Virus record (IMG/VR): IMGVR_UViG_3300003653_000051
Location: 1 to 59,015 of that record
DNA: 59,015 nucleotides
From: a virus
Direction: 5' to 3' (one strand)
In this document: one piece after another, positions 24,839 through 34,045 of the stretch
Position numbering within the stretch: position 1 is the stretch's first letter
How the letters are laid out: each line of letters opens with the position of its first letter
Notes under the pieces: generated by a model
Told to the model about the DNA's origin: nothing
Databases searched by the model: none
What the model saw: only the letters and a program-made list of their open reading frames with translations
Made by a program: the position numbers and the translations under genes

Positions 24839-26098
24839 CTAGCCCTGCTCATCGGGGCTGATCCCGAGGTTGGGGATGATCAAGAGCTGCCCTGCGTAGA
24901 GTTCGGTGGTGTCGAGCTCATTCCATGTCATCAGGGCTCGCCATTGGGTTGGGTTGCCGTAGTAGCGGCTGGAGACATCCCGGAGATCCTCGCCTTCACG
25001 GGCTCGGTAGGTGTCGAGGATCTGTGCAGTGGGTGTGTCCAGAGCACGCTGTCGGATCACTGCCTCATCACGGAGGCGGCGTGCATCTGTGATGGTTTCG
25101 CGGACGTAGAGCTGCATCCGGATCACCCTCTCAGGGTCGATGCTCTCCAGGGCAGCAATGGCCAGAGCATCCGCCGTTCTCTCTTCTGCTAGAGATGCGC
25201 TAGGGCCCCCGAAGGGGAGGATGCTCTGTGGGTCCGTGAAGAGCAGGGGCCACCCCTGATCTTCCACCATATCCTTGATGAGCTGTGCAGAGCTGGCGAT
25301 ACCCCCCAGGGATGTCTGGAGTGTGGATCCCACATTCAGAAGCTCCGATACATCACTGGCGAAGCCGCTCACGGAGTCATCGAAGGCGCGTGAGAAGGAG
25401 TCGATCCTGTTCACCGTGTTCCTGAAGCCCTCCATGGCAGGCCCCAGGATAGCGTGGGGCGTATCCAAGATTCGGGAGATCAGCCGGAGCAGCTCCCGGA
25501 GTGCGCCGCCTGTCTCCATCATCCCGGCTGGGGGTCCGTAGAGGGGCGAGCTGGTGGGGAGATTCTGGGACACCCATGCGAAGGTGGCTGACCACTCGCA
25601 ATCATGGATGTTGTGCCACTTCTGTCCGAACTTCTTGAGGTAGCCCCGGCGGCTGATGTAGCCCCATGTCACCTGGAGAAGCTGCCCCTCCCTTCGGATG
25701 GAATCAAAGAGCAGGGTGGCATCCACCGCAGACGTGACCTGGGTGCCCGACGCGCGAATATCCATGCTACTAGCCGCTGCACTCGGGCTGCCCTGGTATG
25801 GTTGGATCATCTCGATGGAGGACCGCTGCCCCTGGCGCGTGTCCCCGATGAACTTGTCCTTCCAGTACCCCGAGATGTCCGTGGTCCCCTCCGTGGGGCC
25901 CATCACCGTCGCCCATCCCTCGGGGTTGCCCGGTGGGTTGGTCACCTTCACACGCTGCTCCCCCTCCACAGAGAACGGCCCAATGGGCAGGCCACGCCCC
26001 GTCAGGGCCACCGTGCGCTTGCGCCCGGTCATCTCTCTGATGACGAAGGCTGGCACCTCTAGGACGGGTGCTGGTCCAACAACTTGTTCGGGGGGCAC
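24839..26098 (-). CDS. LysM-domain baseplate protein (XkdP/gp53-like)
   Basis: 419 aa from GTG. The C-terminal 45 residues are a LysM domain (YRAREGEDLRDVSSRYYGNP, then LYAGQLLIIP). The middle is helical (RILDTPHAILGPAMEGF). Proteins of this plan, such as XkdP or T4 gp53, join the hub or tube end and may touch peptidoglycan. Lies between tape measure and hub, as usual. Confidence 0.75.
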   Translation of the reverse strand: MPPEQVVGPAPVLEVPAFVIREMTGRKRTVALTGRGLPIGPFSVEGEQRVKVTNPPGNPEGWATVMGPTEGTTDISGYWKDKFIGDTRQGQRSSIEMIQPYQGSPSAAASSMDIRASGTQVTSAVDATLLFDSIRREGQLLQVTWGYISRRGYLKKFGQKWHNIHDCEWSATFAWVSQNLPTSSPLYGPPAGMMETGGALRELLRLISRILDTPHAILGPAMEGFRNTVNRIDSFSRAFDDSVSGFASDVSELLNVGSTLQTSLGGIASSAQLIKDMVEDQGWPLLFTDPQSILPFGGPSASLAEERTADALAIAALESIDPERVIRMQLYVRETITDARRLRDEAVIRQRALDTPTAQILDTYRAREGEDLRDVSSRYYGNPTQWRALMTWNELDTTELYAGQLLIIPNLGISPDEQG

Positions 26099-26119
26099 GG
26101 TGGGTAGCTTACACCAGGA

Positions 26120-28153
26120 TCATGTGGAGCTGAATCCAGGAGTGAACCCGGAGGACAGGGGCCGCTCTGCCATGGCCTGTAGATCCGTGACAAAGGCGGT
26201 TGATACCCGGTCAGGATCGAAGCCATCCGCGAACTTCTGGGTGATGTCGAACCTGCTGAACCTGAAGTCGTTGTGGGTATGGGGCCGCGCCGCTGTGGTG
26301 CCATGGCCCGTCCGTGTCATATCCGCCGTAGCAGCCGTCAAGGTTGCCCTTAGCTCCGCAAGCCACGCCCCCGTACTGTCCGCGGCTGTCGTGCTCTGTA
26401 GTTCAGTCTGCCGTGCAAGGTACTCACCCTCAGTGCGGAGGTGCATGATAAAGAGTAGGTAGTTCACAGATTCCCCAAGCTCGGAACTTAGGGTGGTGAG
26501 CGTTCGCCCAAACACCCTCACAAGATCAACAAAGCTAACACCCTCCACTACCGCCCCACCAAAGACTGCGATGAACCCATTTATGGTGGCCCCTAGCGCC
26601 ACCATAAATATCTCCAGGACAGCCGCAGCTCCCATGAACCCCGCGAGAAGCACCAGGGCTACCGACATCACGATAAACCCAAGAATCTGAAAGACTGTCA
26701 ATACCACCCCCAACACACTAAGTATGCTCGTGACGATACTTGCTAGTATGTTGAGCACCGCAGGTAGCACAACGGCAACGATGGGTACAAGTGCCATCAT
26801 AAACGCATCGTATAGTGCGTATGCCCCGCGCGCCAGTACTAGGATTGGTGTGATTACATCTACCAACGCGGATGTAAAACTCGCTACGCTACCTCCAGTG
26901 TTCCCTGTGGTAAACATGCGTACAATGACATCTGAAATGATGAACCCGATGGGCCCCATCCCAATCCCAAGTACACGAAGCATGATAGCTGGTAGCCCTG
27001 CGGACACTATACCCGCCATCATACTCGTCGTGCCAAGCGCACCCCCCGCTGCATCTGCTATTCCAGATCCTGCTTGGCGGACTGTCCCAAATACCTTGCC
27101 AAAGAAGTTCACAACGGTCTGTGCGGTGTTACCGATCGAGACTGCATGGGTTGTGAGCCATGCACTCATGCGGTCAATGGGTGGCCCAATGCCCATGATC
27201 TTTTCTGTGACCCACTGAAGCGCGATTGCGACCTTGGTTCCCAGTACAAAGCCAACTTGGTTCAGGATTGGTGTGAATATCGCAAGTTGTGTGTTGGCTG
27301 CTTCGATTGCCTTCTTGAATCCGTCGAAGATGGGTTCTGTGGCGACGAGGTATATCTCATGTCTGAATGAGTCGAAGGTGCCCATCACCGCCGCATACGA
27401 GTCCCCCGCCGCATCCATCTGGGGCTGGAGTGCGAGGGAGATGTTCTCCGCAACCTTGATCTTGTCGTCCATGGACATAGCGGAGATCTGCGCCGCTGTA
27501 ACCGCATGTCCGTTCAGTGTAGCGAGCTGCTTCCACACCTCTGTCCATGAGCGATCCGTCATGTGCGGGCCCACGGAGAAGAACTGCATGAGGTCACGAG
27601 CGCCCTGGTCTGCCCCGATCCCGCCTGCAATGGCACCTGCACTCATGTAGCTGGAGATGCGGACTGCCCTACCCTCCGTCATCCCATGGCCTTGGGATAG
27701 GAAGGGTAGTGACTGTTGGAATGCCTGCATGTAGTCATCCGTCCCGCCTGGGAGGCGGGCGGCGAGGACGTTCATGTCTGTGAGGATGCCCCTGGCATTC
27801 GCCCTTGCTTCCGCAAACTGGCTTGCATAGCGGCGTGTGAACTCAGCTCCCTGTGCGGCCTGGGTTGCACCGGGCATGGATGTCGCGATGTCCCTGTGCA
27901 TCTGTACGACGGACTGGCCGACGTATTCATACTGCCGGAGGGTGCGGGCGATGTTGTTGATCTGTTCTTCGCGTTGGCTCCAGGAGTTGGCTACCTGTTG
28001 GAGCGGGCTGATCAGCCCCATGATGGAGGACTGTGCAGCGGTGGCGATATTGGAGACAGCCCACAGGCGCTGGCCCAGATTGATCAGCCCACTGCTGGCT
28101 CCGCCATCAACGAAGGATGCGTAGTAGGAGAGTTCCTGTGCGAGCGCGAACAT
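26120..28153 (-). CDS. Tail tape measure protein
   Basis: 677 aa. N-terminal third is helical, amphipathic and coiled-coil-like; residues about 330-560 hold many hydrophobic segments (MALVPIVAVVLPAVLNILAS, FIVMSVALVLLAGFMGAAAV). This is the tape measure plan: it sets tail length and enters the host envelope. At about 1.5 angstrom per residue the tail would be near 100 nm. It follows the frameshifted chaperone gene directly. DNA here is visibly less GC-rich than its neighbours. Confidence 0.85.
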   Translation of the reverse strand: MFALAQELSYYASFVDGGASSGLINLGQRLWAVSNIATAAQSSIMGLISPLQQVANSWSQREEQINNIARTLRQYEYVGQSVVQMHRDIATSMPGATQAAQGAEFTRRYASQFAEARANARGILTDMNVLAARLPGGTDDYMQAFQQSLPFLSQGHGMTEGRAVRISSYMSAGAIAGGIGADQGARDLMQFFSVGPHMTDRSWTEVWKQLATLNGHAVTAAQISAMSMDDKIKVAENISLALQPQMDAAGDSYAAVMGTFDSFRHEIYLVATEPIFDGFKKAIEAANTQLAIFTPILNQVGFVLGTKVAIALQWVTEKIMGIGPPIDRMSAWLTTHAVSIGNTAQTVVNFFGKVFGTVRQAGSGIADAAGGALGTTSMMAGIVSAGLPAIMLRVLGIGMGPIGFIISDVIVRMFTTGNTGGSVASFTSALVDVITPILVLARGAYALYDAFMMALVPIVAVVLPAVLNILASIVTSILSVLGVVLTVFQILGFIVMSVALVLLAGFMGAAAVLEIFMVALGATINGFIAVFGGAVVEGVSFVDLVRVFGRTLTTLSSELGESVNYLLFIMHLRTEGEYLARQTELQSTTAADSTGAWLAELRATLTAATADMTRTGHGTTAARPHTHNDFRFSRFDITQKFADGFDPDRVSTAFVTDLQAMAERPLSSGFTPGFSST

Positions 28154-28159
28154 GGCGGG

Positions 28160-28393
28160 TTAGTGCTCTGTCCTGTTCTCTTCAGAGATCAGCTTACCCA
28201 GCGCCTCCGAGAAGTCCGCAGTATCGCTGCGGGGCATCCCCATCGCATCCACGAGAGAGATATGTCCGTAGCGACAGAGGATCGCAATGCGCTGCCAGAA
28301 CATAGTACGGTACTCGTCCATTCCCAGTAGCCTAGCTGCGTAGATGCCAACCGCGAACGATGCTACCGGACGGTCGCGCTCGCGGACTGAAGA
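28160..28393 (-). CDS. Tail assembly chaperone, -1 frameshift extension
   Basis: This frame lies -1 to the chaperone gene and has no good start of its own; it is open upstream to 28552. If ribosomes slip at TTTT (complement of 28393-28396), the fusion would be about 196 aa, with an extension of 77 residues (GIYAARLLGMDEYRTMFW). Tail chaperones of many phages are made this way (lambda G/GT), where the long form binds the tape measure. A GGGG run at about 28459-28462 is a second possible slip site. Confidence 0.65.
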   Translation of the reverse strand, partial: SSVRERDRPVASFAVGIYAARLLGMDEYRTMFWQRIAILCRYGHISLVDAMGMPRSDTADFSEALGKLISEENRTEH

Positions 28394-28749
28394 AAACTGG
28401 CAGCCTGATCCTTGTTGGGCTGATTGACGAAGCTGTACGCCTGGAGAGCCAGCCCACGCCCCTTGGGTCCGATCTCCGCCATGATCTGGTCGATGGAGGA
28501 GTCCGCCGTGCTGATGGCCACGGGGCCGCTGTCCATCTTCACAGCGCCGCAAAGGCTCTCCTTCACCAGCTCCTGCATGAGCACCCCGCCATCCGTGCCC
28601 GCACGGCTGATGGCACGGCTCTCCGCAGAGCCCGTAAGCTCGCGAACCGTGATGGACGTGTAGCCCGTCTCCTGCTGGAGAGTCTCAGGGAAAGTGAAGG
28701 TCACCTCCACAGGGCTGCGGTACGACTTGGGTTGCATTGAATCGTTCAT
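28363..28749 (-). CDS. Tail assembly chaperone, short form
   Basis: 128 aa, start context GATCATG. Begins with a beta-rich segment (YRSPVEVTFTFPETL) and ends with helices (NQPNKDQAASFLQSASATVR). Position between tube and tape measure plus the overlapping -1 frame identify it. The short form should be the more abundant product. Confidence 0.75.
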   Translation of the reverse strand: MNDSMQPKSYRSPVEVTFTFPETLQQETGYTSITVRELTGSAESRAISRAGTDGGVLMQELVKESLCGAVKMDSGPVAISTADSSIDQIMAEIGPKGRGLALQAYSFVNQPNKDQAASFLQSASATVR

Positions 28750-28781
28750 GATCGGATTCCCTCTTCATGGTTCAGAAACAA

Positions 28782-28798
28782 AGCGGGTGCTTCCCGCT
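28782..28798 (-). terminator. Intrinsic-terminator-like hairpin after the tube gene
   Basis: On the minus strand AGCGGG AAGCA CCCGCT is followed by TTGTTTC. The 6-bp GC stem and T-rich tail fit a partial terminator directly after the tube stop, which could lower expression of chaperone and tape measure relative to the abundant tube. Confidence 0.55.
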
Positions 28799-28799
28799 C

Positions 28800-29237
28800 T
28801 CAGGTCAGGACAACCAGGGCTTCCCGGCAGGCCGCGTCGATCTTCACGGAGACATACTCCGTGCGCCCTCCCGTGGACACAGGAAACGCACCGAACTCCA
28901 CGTCAGGGAAGGTGATCCTGGCCACGTCCCCATTGGGCCATGTCATCGTCGCCTTGATGTTGATTCGCACCCCAGGAGTCCGCCGCTGTGCCTTGGCCAC
29001 AGCGGACTTGATCAGGGAGAAGATCTTGTGGTTGTTGGTGTGTAGCTCCATGTCCATCTTGATCCCGGAGTAGATCGAGTCCTTCCGGCTGGAGGTTTCC
29101 CCCAGGTAGTTCTCGCTCTTGATCTCCAGCTCGTAGGTGAAGTTGAACGAGCGGATGGCGTTGATCTCCTCAATCGGAGTGGAGTTCTGGATGATGAACA
29201 GGCTGACGTTCTGCCCGATTAGCCTCTGTGATGCCAT
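28800..29237 (-). CDS. Tail tube protein
   Basis: 145 aa. Beta-rich with the tube-like pattern SFNFTYELEIKSENYLGETS, then IKMDMELHTNN and VRINIKATMTWPNGDVARIT. It lies immediately after the sheath gene in transcription order and before the chaperones. Forms the inner tube through which DNA passes. Confidence 0.75.
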   Translation of the reverse strand: MASQRLIGQNVSLFIIQNSTPIEEINAIRSFNFTYELEIKSENYLGETSSRKDSIYSGIKMDMELHTNNHKIFSLIKSAVAKAQRRTPGVRINIKATMTWPNGDVARITFPDVEFGAFPVSTGGRTEYVSVKIDAACREALVVLT

Positions 29238-29260
29238 GGTGCGCTTCTCTCCTACTCAGA

Positions 29261-31288
29261 TCAGGTGGTGACCGAGATGCCGCCGGGGCCGATCTCAGAC
29301 TGGGCGACGATGGTATCAAGGGTCATGAGCATGGTGACCTTGTGCTTGATGATCCAGATGCCCTTGGCTGCGAGGGCGGGGGTGTTGGGGCTCTTGTCAT
29401 CCAGGGTGTAGCTGTCGATCCGCTGGGCCTCCGGGTTGGAGGGGGAGAGCAGGTCGTTGAAGAACGCATCCGACTCGGAGAGCAGGGAGTCCTTCAGGGT
29501 TTGACGCCCCAGCATCTTGGCCATCTGGTTGTAGCGTGCGGCCAGGGAGTCCTGAACGTAGTCCGCGAAGCGGCGGCGGTTGATGTTCGTCTCCCCCGTC
29601 GTCAGGCTGGTGGTGATGCCTGACTGGAGCAACGGGCCTACCACGCGATCCATGCGGAGGGCACAGATGCCCGCCTGCTTGAACAGGATATAGTCGTTCA
29701 TGTCCAGCGTCGGGGTGCCACGCTGGTATCCGATGATCGCGGAGAAGCTGGTGGGGACAGGCTCCGCTGCCTGCCCAGGGTTGTACTCCGGGGGCAGCTT
29801 GCTGAAGAGCGATGCGACCCAGGTGTCCATCGTCACGTCGATGACCCCATCATCCGTGGTGGTCCCATCCGAGCAAGCGACGACGATGCCCACCAGCTCT
29901 GGGATGAAGGTCCGGCATCCCGGCCAGGAGTAGATCACCCGCTCCGAGCGAACCGCACCTCCAGTACCACCGACCCCTGGAGCCGCAGAGCCCAGGACGA
30001 CGGACTTGGAGAGCGTGGTCAGCGTCGGGGAGATGATCGTGGTCCGAGACAAGCCCCGCGCGGATGCGTTGAGGCAGTGGAGCCGGGTGGCTGCCTGAAT
30101 GGTGCTGTCCTTGCGGGCGCAGATCACCACGGAGATGACGTTGGTGGGCGTGTCATCGTTGAGCAGAGCATCCAGCGCAGCCCCGTATCGGAGACGGATC
30201 AGTGCGGTGGTGGATGGGTTATCCGCATGGACGTTGGCGTCGTAGGTGAGCCCCGTGAGCGGGTGCGTTGAAGCACTGAGCCCAGAGCTCGGACCCCAGA
30301 AGGTGTCCGAACTTGCCGTCGGAACAGGGAAGGGCGTGAGATCCGTAGCAGCCGCGATGTCGCCCACACCAGGGCGGGCCAGCACCGTGTACCCAGCCAC
30401 AGTGACCCGAGCTCCAACGCCAGAGTCCGCATCCGATGCAGCGTGAACGCGGAATGCCAGGGCAGCACCCGTCCGCCAGTCCACGGTATCCGTGAAGGCC
30501 GACCCATCCTGCTTCTGGACCGTGATGATCAGGCCGAGGGCATCAACGACCGTGACACGGAGGGTGCTCGCCAGGGCGCAGTCGCCATTCTGGGTGCCCG
30601 CCGCACTGGTGAGGCTGCCCACGACCACCGCATCACCGACGACCACACCATCCGTGATGAAACTGCCCGCAGCGCGGGTGATGGTGCGGGTGACGCCGCC
30701 GACCACAGAGGCAGTGGTCCCGTCGAGCCCGACAGACTTCGGTGCCTTGCCCGTGAAGTTCACCGCCTGTGCGAGATAGGCCCTGTTGGCACCCGAGCGG
30801 AACTCGTAGCCCGCGGGGATGCTGGCACCCGAGCCAGGGACAATGGGGGTGGTGTCCGTGGCCGAGCGGTTGGTGGGAAGGTCGCGCCAGACCCGGATGG
30901 CAAACTGGGTCGCGGAGAGCGGGCGGATCAGATCCACCGGCATCACCACCAGACGGGAGAACGCCTTGTTCCGCACCTCCGCGAAGAGGTTGCCCATCTC
31001 CGCCCCGAACTTGCCGAGCTTGGAGTCCATGCCCCCGATCCGGTTGATCAGGTCAGAGCCGCCGTAGACCTCCGCAGGCCGAAGGCTGGAGACCACCTCC
31101 CCGGAGGTGTTGACCACGCAGGTCTGGCTCATGTCGCTGGCCTCCCCCACCACAGCAACCACGCCGTAGCTAGCCCCGCTGATGCCACCAGGAACCTTCT
31201 GGTCCACGATGACAACACCCTCGATGGCCGTGAGCTCGTCAGTGCCTGGGAAGTAAGAGAAGCGTCGGATGAAACCAGCACCAGCCAT
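29261..31288 (-). CDS. Tail sheath protein
   Basis: 675 aa. N-terminal segment (ELTAIEGVVIVDQKVPGGIS, GVVAVVGEASDM) and C-terminal domain (NDYILFKQAGICALRMDRV, NINRRRFADYVQDSLAARYN) match contractile sheath proteins. A variable middle (residues about 190-330) is probably the exposed domain. Strong GGAGG upstream suits high expression. Its presence shows the tail is contractile. Confidence 0.88.
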   Translation of the reverse strand: MAGAGFIRRFSYFPGTDELTAIEGVVIVDQKVPGGISGASYGVVAVVGEASDMSQTCVVNTSGEVVSSLRPAEVYGGSDLINRIGGMDSKLGKFGAEMGNLFAEVRNKAFSRLVVMPVDLIRPLSATQFAIRVWRDLPTNRSATDTTPIVPGSGASIPAGYEFRSGANRAYLAQAVNFTGKAPKSVGLDGTTASVVGGVTRTITRAAGSFITDGVVVGDAVVVGSLTSAAGTQNGDCALASTLRVTVVDALGLIITVQKQDGSAFTDTVDWRTGAALAFRVHAASDADSGVGARVTVAGYTVLARPGVGDIAAATDLTPFPVPTASSDTFWGPSSGLSASTHPLTGLTYDANVHADNPSTTALIRLRYGAALDALLNDDTPTNVISVVICARKDSTIQAATRLHCLNASARGLSRTTIISPTLTTLSKSVVLGSAAPGVGGTGGAVRSERVIYSWPGCRTFIPELVGIVVACSDGTTTDDGVIDVTMDTWVASLFSKLPPEYNPGQAAEPVPTSFSAIIGYQRGTPTLDMNDYILFKQAGICALRMDRVVGPLLQSGITTSLTTGETNINRRRFADYVQDSLAARYNQMAKMLGRQTLKDSLLSESDAFFNDLLSPSNPEAQRIDSYTLDDKSPNTPALAAKGIWIIKHKVTMLMTLDTIVAQSEIGPGGISVTT

Positions 31289-31356
31289 GAGGAAAACCTC
31301 CAGGAGTCAGGGAAGGGTGCCCCATCGGGCAGGTGTTCGGGCAGACCGTAGCAGAA

Positions 31357-31980
31357 TCAATCGGAAACCTCTACCACAGCCCTGGGGTCTAGCCTCGGGA
31401 GAACGAACCTCCGCGCCTTGGGGCTGTGTGAAACGATGGAAAACAGGAGCTTCCTGTAGCGACGTGCGTTGTCATCAGGGCTGTCCTCGTAGGTCATCCG
31501 CTCTACAGAATAGACGGCGCGGAGGTTGTAGTAGTGGGGCATCTCCAGCATGAAGCCCGTCATCCACTCCACAGGGTCCAACGCATCCTCCACCATCATC
31601 AGGGCGTTCTCCCTGATGGCATCTTCATCTGTCCAGATGTGAACGCTCAGGGTTTGCTTGATCTCCCCCGAGCCCATGATCGCACCCCCCTCGGGGTCAT
31701 CATCCGCTGGGGAGTACAGCATCTGGAACGAGGCATCGTCGGCCCCGTAGTCCACGGAGCTCTCTGGGAACACACAGGCTGCTGGGTAGTCCGCCAGGGT
31801 TTCCGGTTCCGCTTTCATGATCAGAACCTTCTTCAGCTTGAAGGCCAGCCCGCCAGAAATAGGGAAAGTCAGACTGCGGAGGTACTCTCCCAGAGCAATC
31901 ACAGGTGCCTTAGCAGCCGAGCAGGTTCTCCGGGAGGAAACCCTCTGCTTGTCCCCTGGCTCTTGGATCAGTCTGGTCAT
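31357..31980 (-). CDS. Putative tail terminator or connector protein
   Basis: 207 aa, ATGA overlap upstream. Contains AFKLKKVLIMKAEPETLADY, QTLSVHIWTDEDAIRENA and YRKLLFSIVSHSPKARRFVL. The position between the neck proteins and the sheath is where tail completion proteins are encoded. No family recognised with confidence. A small hairpin (TGCCC GATG GGGCA) lies in the 68-base gap before the sheath gene. Confidence 0.5.
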   Translation of the reverse strand: MTRLIQEPGDKQRVSSRRTCSAAKAPVIALGEYLRSLTFPISGGLAFKLKKVLIMKAEPETLADYPAACVFPESSVDYGADDASFQMLYSPADDDPEGGAIMGSGEIKQTLSVHIWTDEDAIRENALMMVEDALDPVEWMTGFMLEMPHYYNLRAVYSVERMTYEDSPDDNARRYRKLLFSIVSHSPKARRFVLPRLDPRAVVEVSD

Positions 31981-32582
31981 CCCAGCCTCTCCGACACCAT
32001 GCTAGCACCCTTGGTGCGCACAGCTTCCGCCACAGCACGCGCCATGTATTCCAGCATCCTAGCCTTGAAGATCTCAGCCACCCGCAGAGCAGACCGCTGT
32101 GTGATGGTCCTGGGCTTCAGAGCCCAGACCTTCCGCTTCTTCATGGCCTGGGTGATAGCCCATGTCATCTGCCTTGGGGTTAGCGGACGGCCCTTGGAGT
32201 CGTTGAACTGGATCTTCCGTGCCTTGATCCACTCCTCGATCCTATCTATGGCCGTCCTCCCGATCCTCAACTTCGCAGGGCGTACCCCTGAGTTGATGAC
32301 ACCTGCGTAGGGTACATTGTTGTAGAGGTGTACTGACAGATCATCCCTGTTGAAGTCTACCTCCCACCCCATCACAAAAGTCCCAGTAACGTGTGGATAT
32401 GTGCCAACGGAATAGGGGGAGTCTGATGCGGGGGGTGCATCCCATGTGCGAGATGCCAGCACAGGTATGCACTGTCGCGCGGCTACCTTCATGGCCTTGG
32501 CGATGGACTTCCTGAAGCCCTGTGCCAGTGCCATCTCAAACCTGCCCATGCTTCTCATGGGCACCTTGAATCGGACGGTCAT
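31977..32582 (-). CDS. Putative HK97 gp10-like neck protein
   Basis: 201 aa. Starts TVRFKVPMRSMGRFEMALAQ, contains YNNVPYAGVINSGVRP and ends with basic helices (FKARMLEYMARAVAEAVRTK). The motif of a Tyr-Ala-rich loop between helices and terminal helix resembles HK97 gp10-type tail completion proteins. Order in the cluster fits. Confidence 0.55.
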   Translation of the reverse strand: MTVRFKVPMRSMGRFEMALAQGFRKSIAKAMKVAARQCIPVLASRTWDAPPASDSPYSVGTYPHVTGTFVMGWEVDFNRDDLSVHLYNNVPYAGVINSGVRPAKLRIGRTAIDRIEEWIKARKIQFNDSKGRPLTPRQMTWAITQAMKKRKVWALKPRTITQRSALRVAEIFKARMLEYMARAVAEAVRTKGASMVSERLG

Positions 32583-33115
32583 CCTGGAACTCCCCCCTGC
32601 TCCCGATCCTTACCCGCTCGGACCAGTTGAACGGTCCACTGGAGTGCCTCTGGGTCGTAGGCTGGGATTCCGCTCACCATGAACCTGCGGCGGTGTGGGT
32701 TCTCTCGATCCCCCCTCATCAGGATGATCTCCCATGAGAAGGTTTCGTTGCCAGGGATCTGCCCGCCCATGGGATCAAAGCCCATGAGCTGGTGCTCTGT
32801 GTACTTCGGGGAGATCTCCGAGACGCGGAGGCTTCCCGCCTCATCCATCCCGATGTCCAGGAGAACACGATTCACAGAGCTGATCGGGTCCACCTTGGGG
32901 GTTGGAACAATCTCCGTGTCCTGGATGACGGTCTCGACCCCCTCACCCCGGCTCTCCCCGCTCCAACGGGTCCGTACCATGAAGGCGCGGTAGGGGCGCG
33001 CACCCAGGTCTGTGAAGAGCTGGCGTAGATCATCCAGCATCCCATCCGTGGCCAGCTCCCCTAGAAGGGTGCCAACCCACTCTGACTCGGGGGGACGCCG
33101 GATGTCGCTGGCCAT
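32579..33115 (-). CDS. Hypothetical neck-cluster protein
   Basis: 178 aa from ATG 33115; an upstream ATG at 33145 is less likely because the previous gene ends at 33117. Begins with helices (SEWVGTLLGELATDGMLDDL) then beta (GNETFSWEIILMRGD, RRRFMVSGIPAYD). Perhaps a head-tail stopper; no family recognised. Confidence 0.5.
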   Translation of the reverse strand: MASDIRRPPESEWVGTLLGELATDGMLDDLRQLFTDLGARPYRAFMVRTRWSGESRGEGVETVIQDTEIVPTPKVDPISSVNRVLLDIGMDEAGSLRVSEISPKYTEHQLMGFDPMGGQIPGNETFSWEIILMRGDRENPHRRRFMVSGIPAYDPEALQWTVQLVRAGKDREQGGVPG

Positions 33116-33116
33116 C

Positions 33117-33539
33117 TCAGTGTTTGACCTTGAGGTTGGTGACACCGCCGCTGCCCATAAAGGCGGAAGCGTAGGGGTAGTAGGGCTGGCCTAGCTCATC
33201 CGAGAGCTTCATGGCCCAGCGAACATACTCCCGCTGGATCAGGTCTGTGGAGGTCATCCCGTTCTGCGCGCCGCGCATCTTGATGGCCCCGATGCTCTCC
33301 ACCGTGAGGTAGGACACCGCCTTCAGGAGCTTCACCTCCAGCCCCTCCAAGATGCCCAGGAGCTGCCGCACCCGAGCAACGCTGTGCTCCGTGAGGTGGT
33401 CCATGGCGCTCTCAATCAGGAAGGCACCCTGCATCGGGATCACCATCCCGAAGGCGTAGACCGATACCGCACTGGTGCCGGGAAAGCCCAGATGCCTTCT
33501 GGTCATCGCCTTCTCTGACTCTGTGAGGAGGTAGGACAT
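33117..33539 (-). CDS. Putative head-tail adaptor
   Basis: 140 aa, mainly helical (TEHSVARVRQLLGILEGLEV, then VKLLKAVSYLTVESIGAIKM). Small helical proteins at this spot, after the capsid, usually form the adaptor ring under the portal. Identification rests on position and helix content. Confidence 0.5.
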   Translation of the reverse strand: MSYLLTESEKAMTRRHLGFPGTSAVSVYAFGMVIPMQGAFLIESAMDHLTEHSVARVRQLLGILEGLEVKLLKAVSYLTVESIGAIKMRGAQNGMTSTDLIQREYVRWAMKLSDELGQPYYPYASAFMGSGGVTNLKVKH

Positions 33540-33545
33540 GGGCCC

Positions 33546-33869
33546 TCAGACTACTTCGATCTCGGGGTAGGGCTCCAACTCTACCTGCTGCTGCTGGAGC
33601 TTCAGGTAGATGGAGTGGTCCCGGATGATCTTGCCAGGGGAGACGTAGGTAGTGCCCCCGTGGATCACCACCATCTTCTCCTTGAGCACCCGCCATGCCT
33701 TCACGATCTTCTGCGGGATTGGCTCCGGGATCTCTACAGCACAGACAACCGGCGCTTCCACCTGTGCCTCCGTGACCTCCGCCAGATCACGGATGTACTC
33801 CGCTTGGGGTATCAGAGCAGTCTGTGGTGCCTTGGTGATCTCGTGGTGGCTGTGGTGCTTCTTGCCCAT
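33546..33869 (-). CDS. Small hypothetical head-cluster protein
   Basis: 107 aa. His/Lys-rich start (GKKHHSHHEITKAPQTALIP), acidic middle, then VVIHGGTTYVSPGKIIRD, a short beta unit, and a Gln-rich end (LKLQQQQVELEPYPEIEVV). First gene after the capsid. Function unknown. Confidence 0.55.
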   Translation of the reverse strand: MGKKHHSHHEITKAPQTALIPQAEYIRDLAEVTEAQVEAPVVCAVEIPEPIPQKIVKAWRVLKEKMVVIHGGTTYVSPGKIIRDHSIYLKLQQQQVELEPYPEIEVV

Positions 33870-34045
33870 GAAGGTCGGAGCCTACCAGTCAGATGCATGG
33901 GAGGGAAGTGGCGATGCGTAGTGACAGGCCGCAGAACCAAACCAAGAGGGGGGATGATCTGGCTCTGCGACCCATCGGGGGCGAAGGTGCTGGAAGCCAT
34001 CTCCCAGACCGTCAGGGCTTGGCTCCGTGTTACCGGAGCTAGTGC
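33870..34045 (-). other. Gene-free gap after the capsid gene, with hairpin
   Basis: 176 bases with no convincing frame. GCTCCG/CGGAGC pair at 34022-34039 around a 6-base loop, starting a few bases after the capsid stop. No T tract, so a weak terminator or mRNA stabiliser. Elsewhere I see nothing in the gap. Confidence 0.5.
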
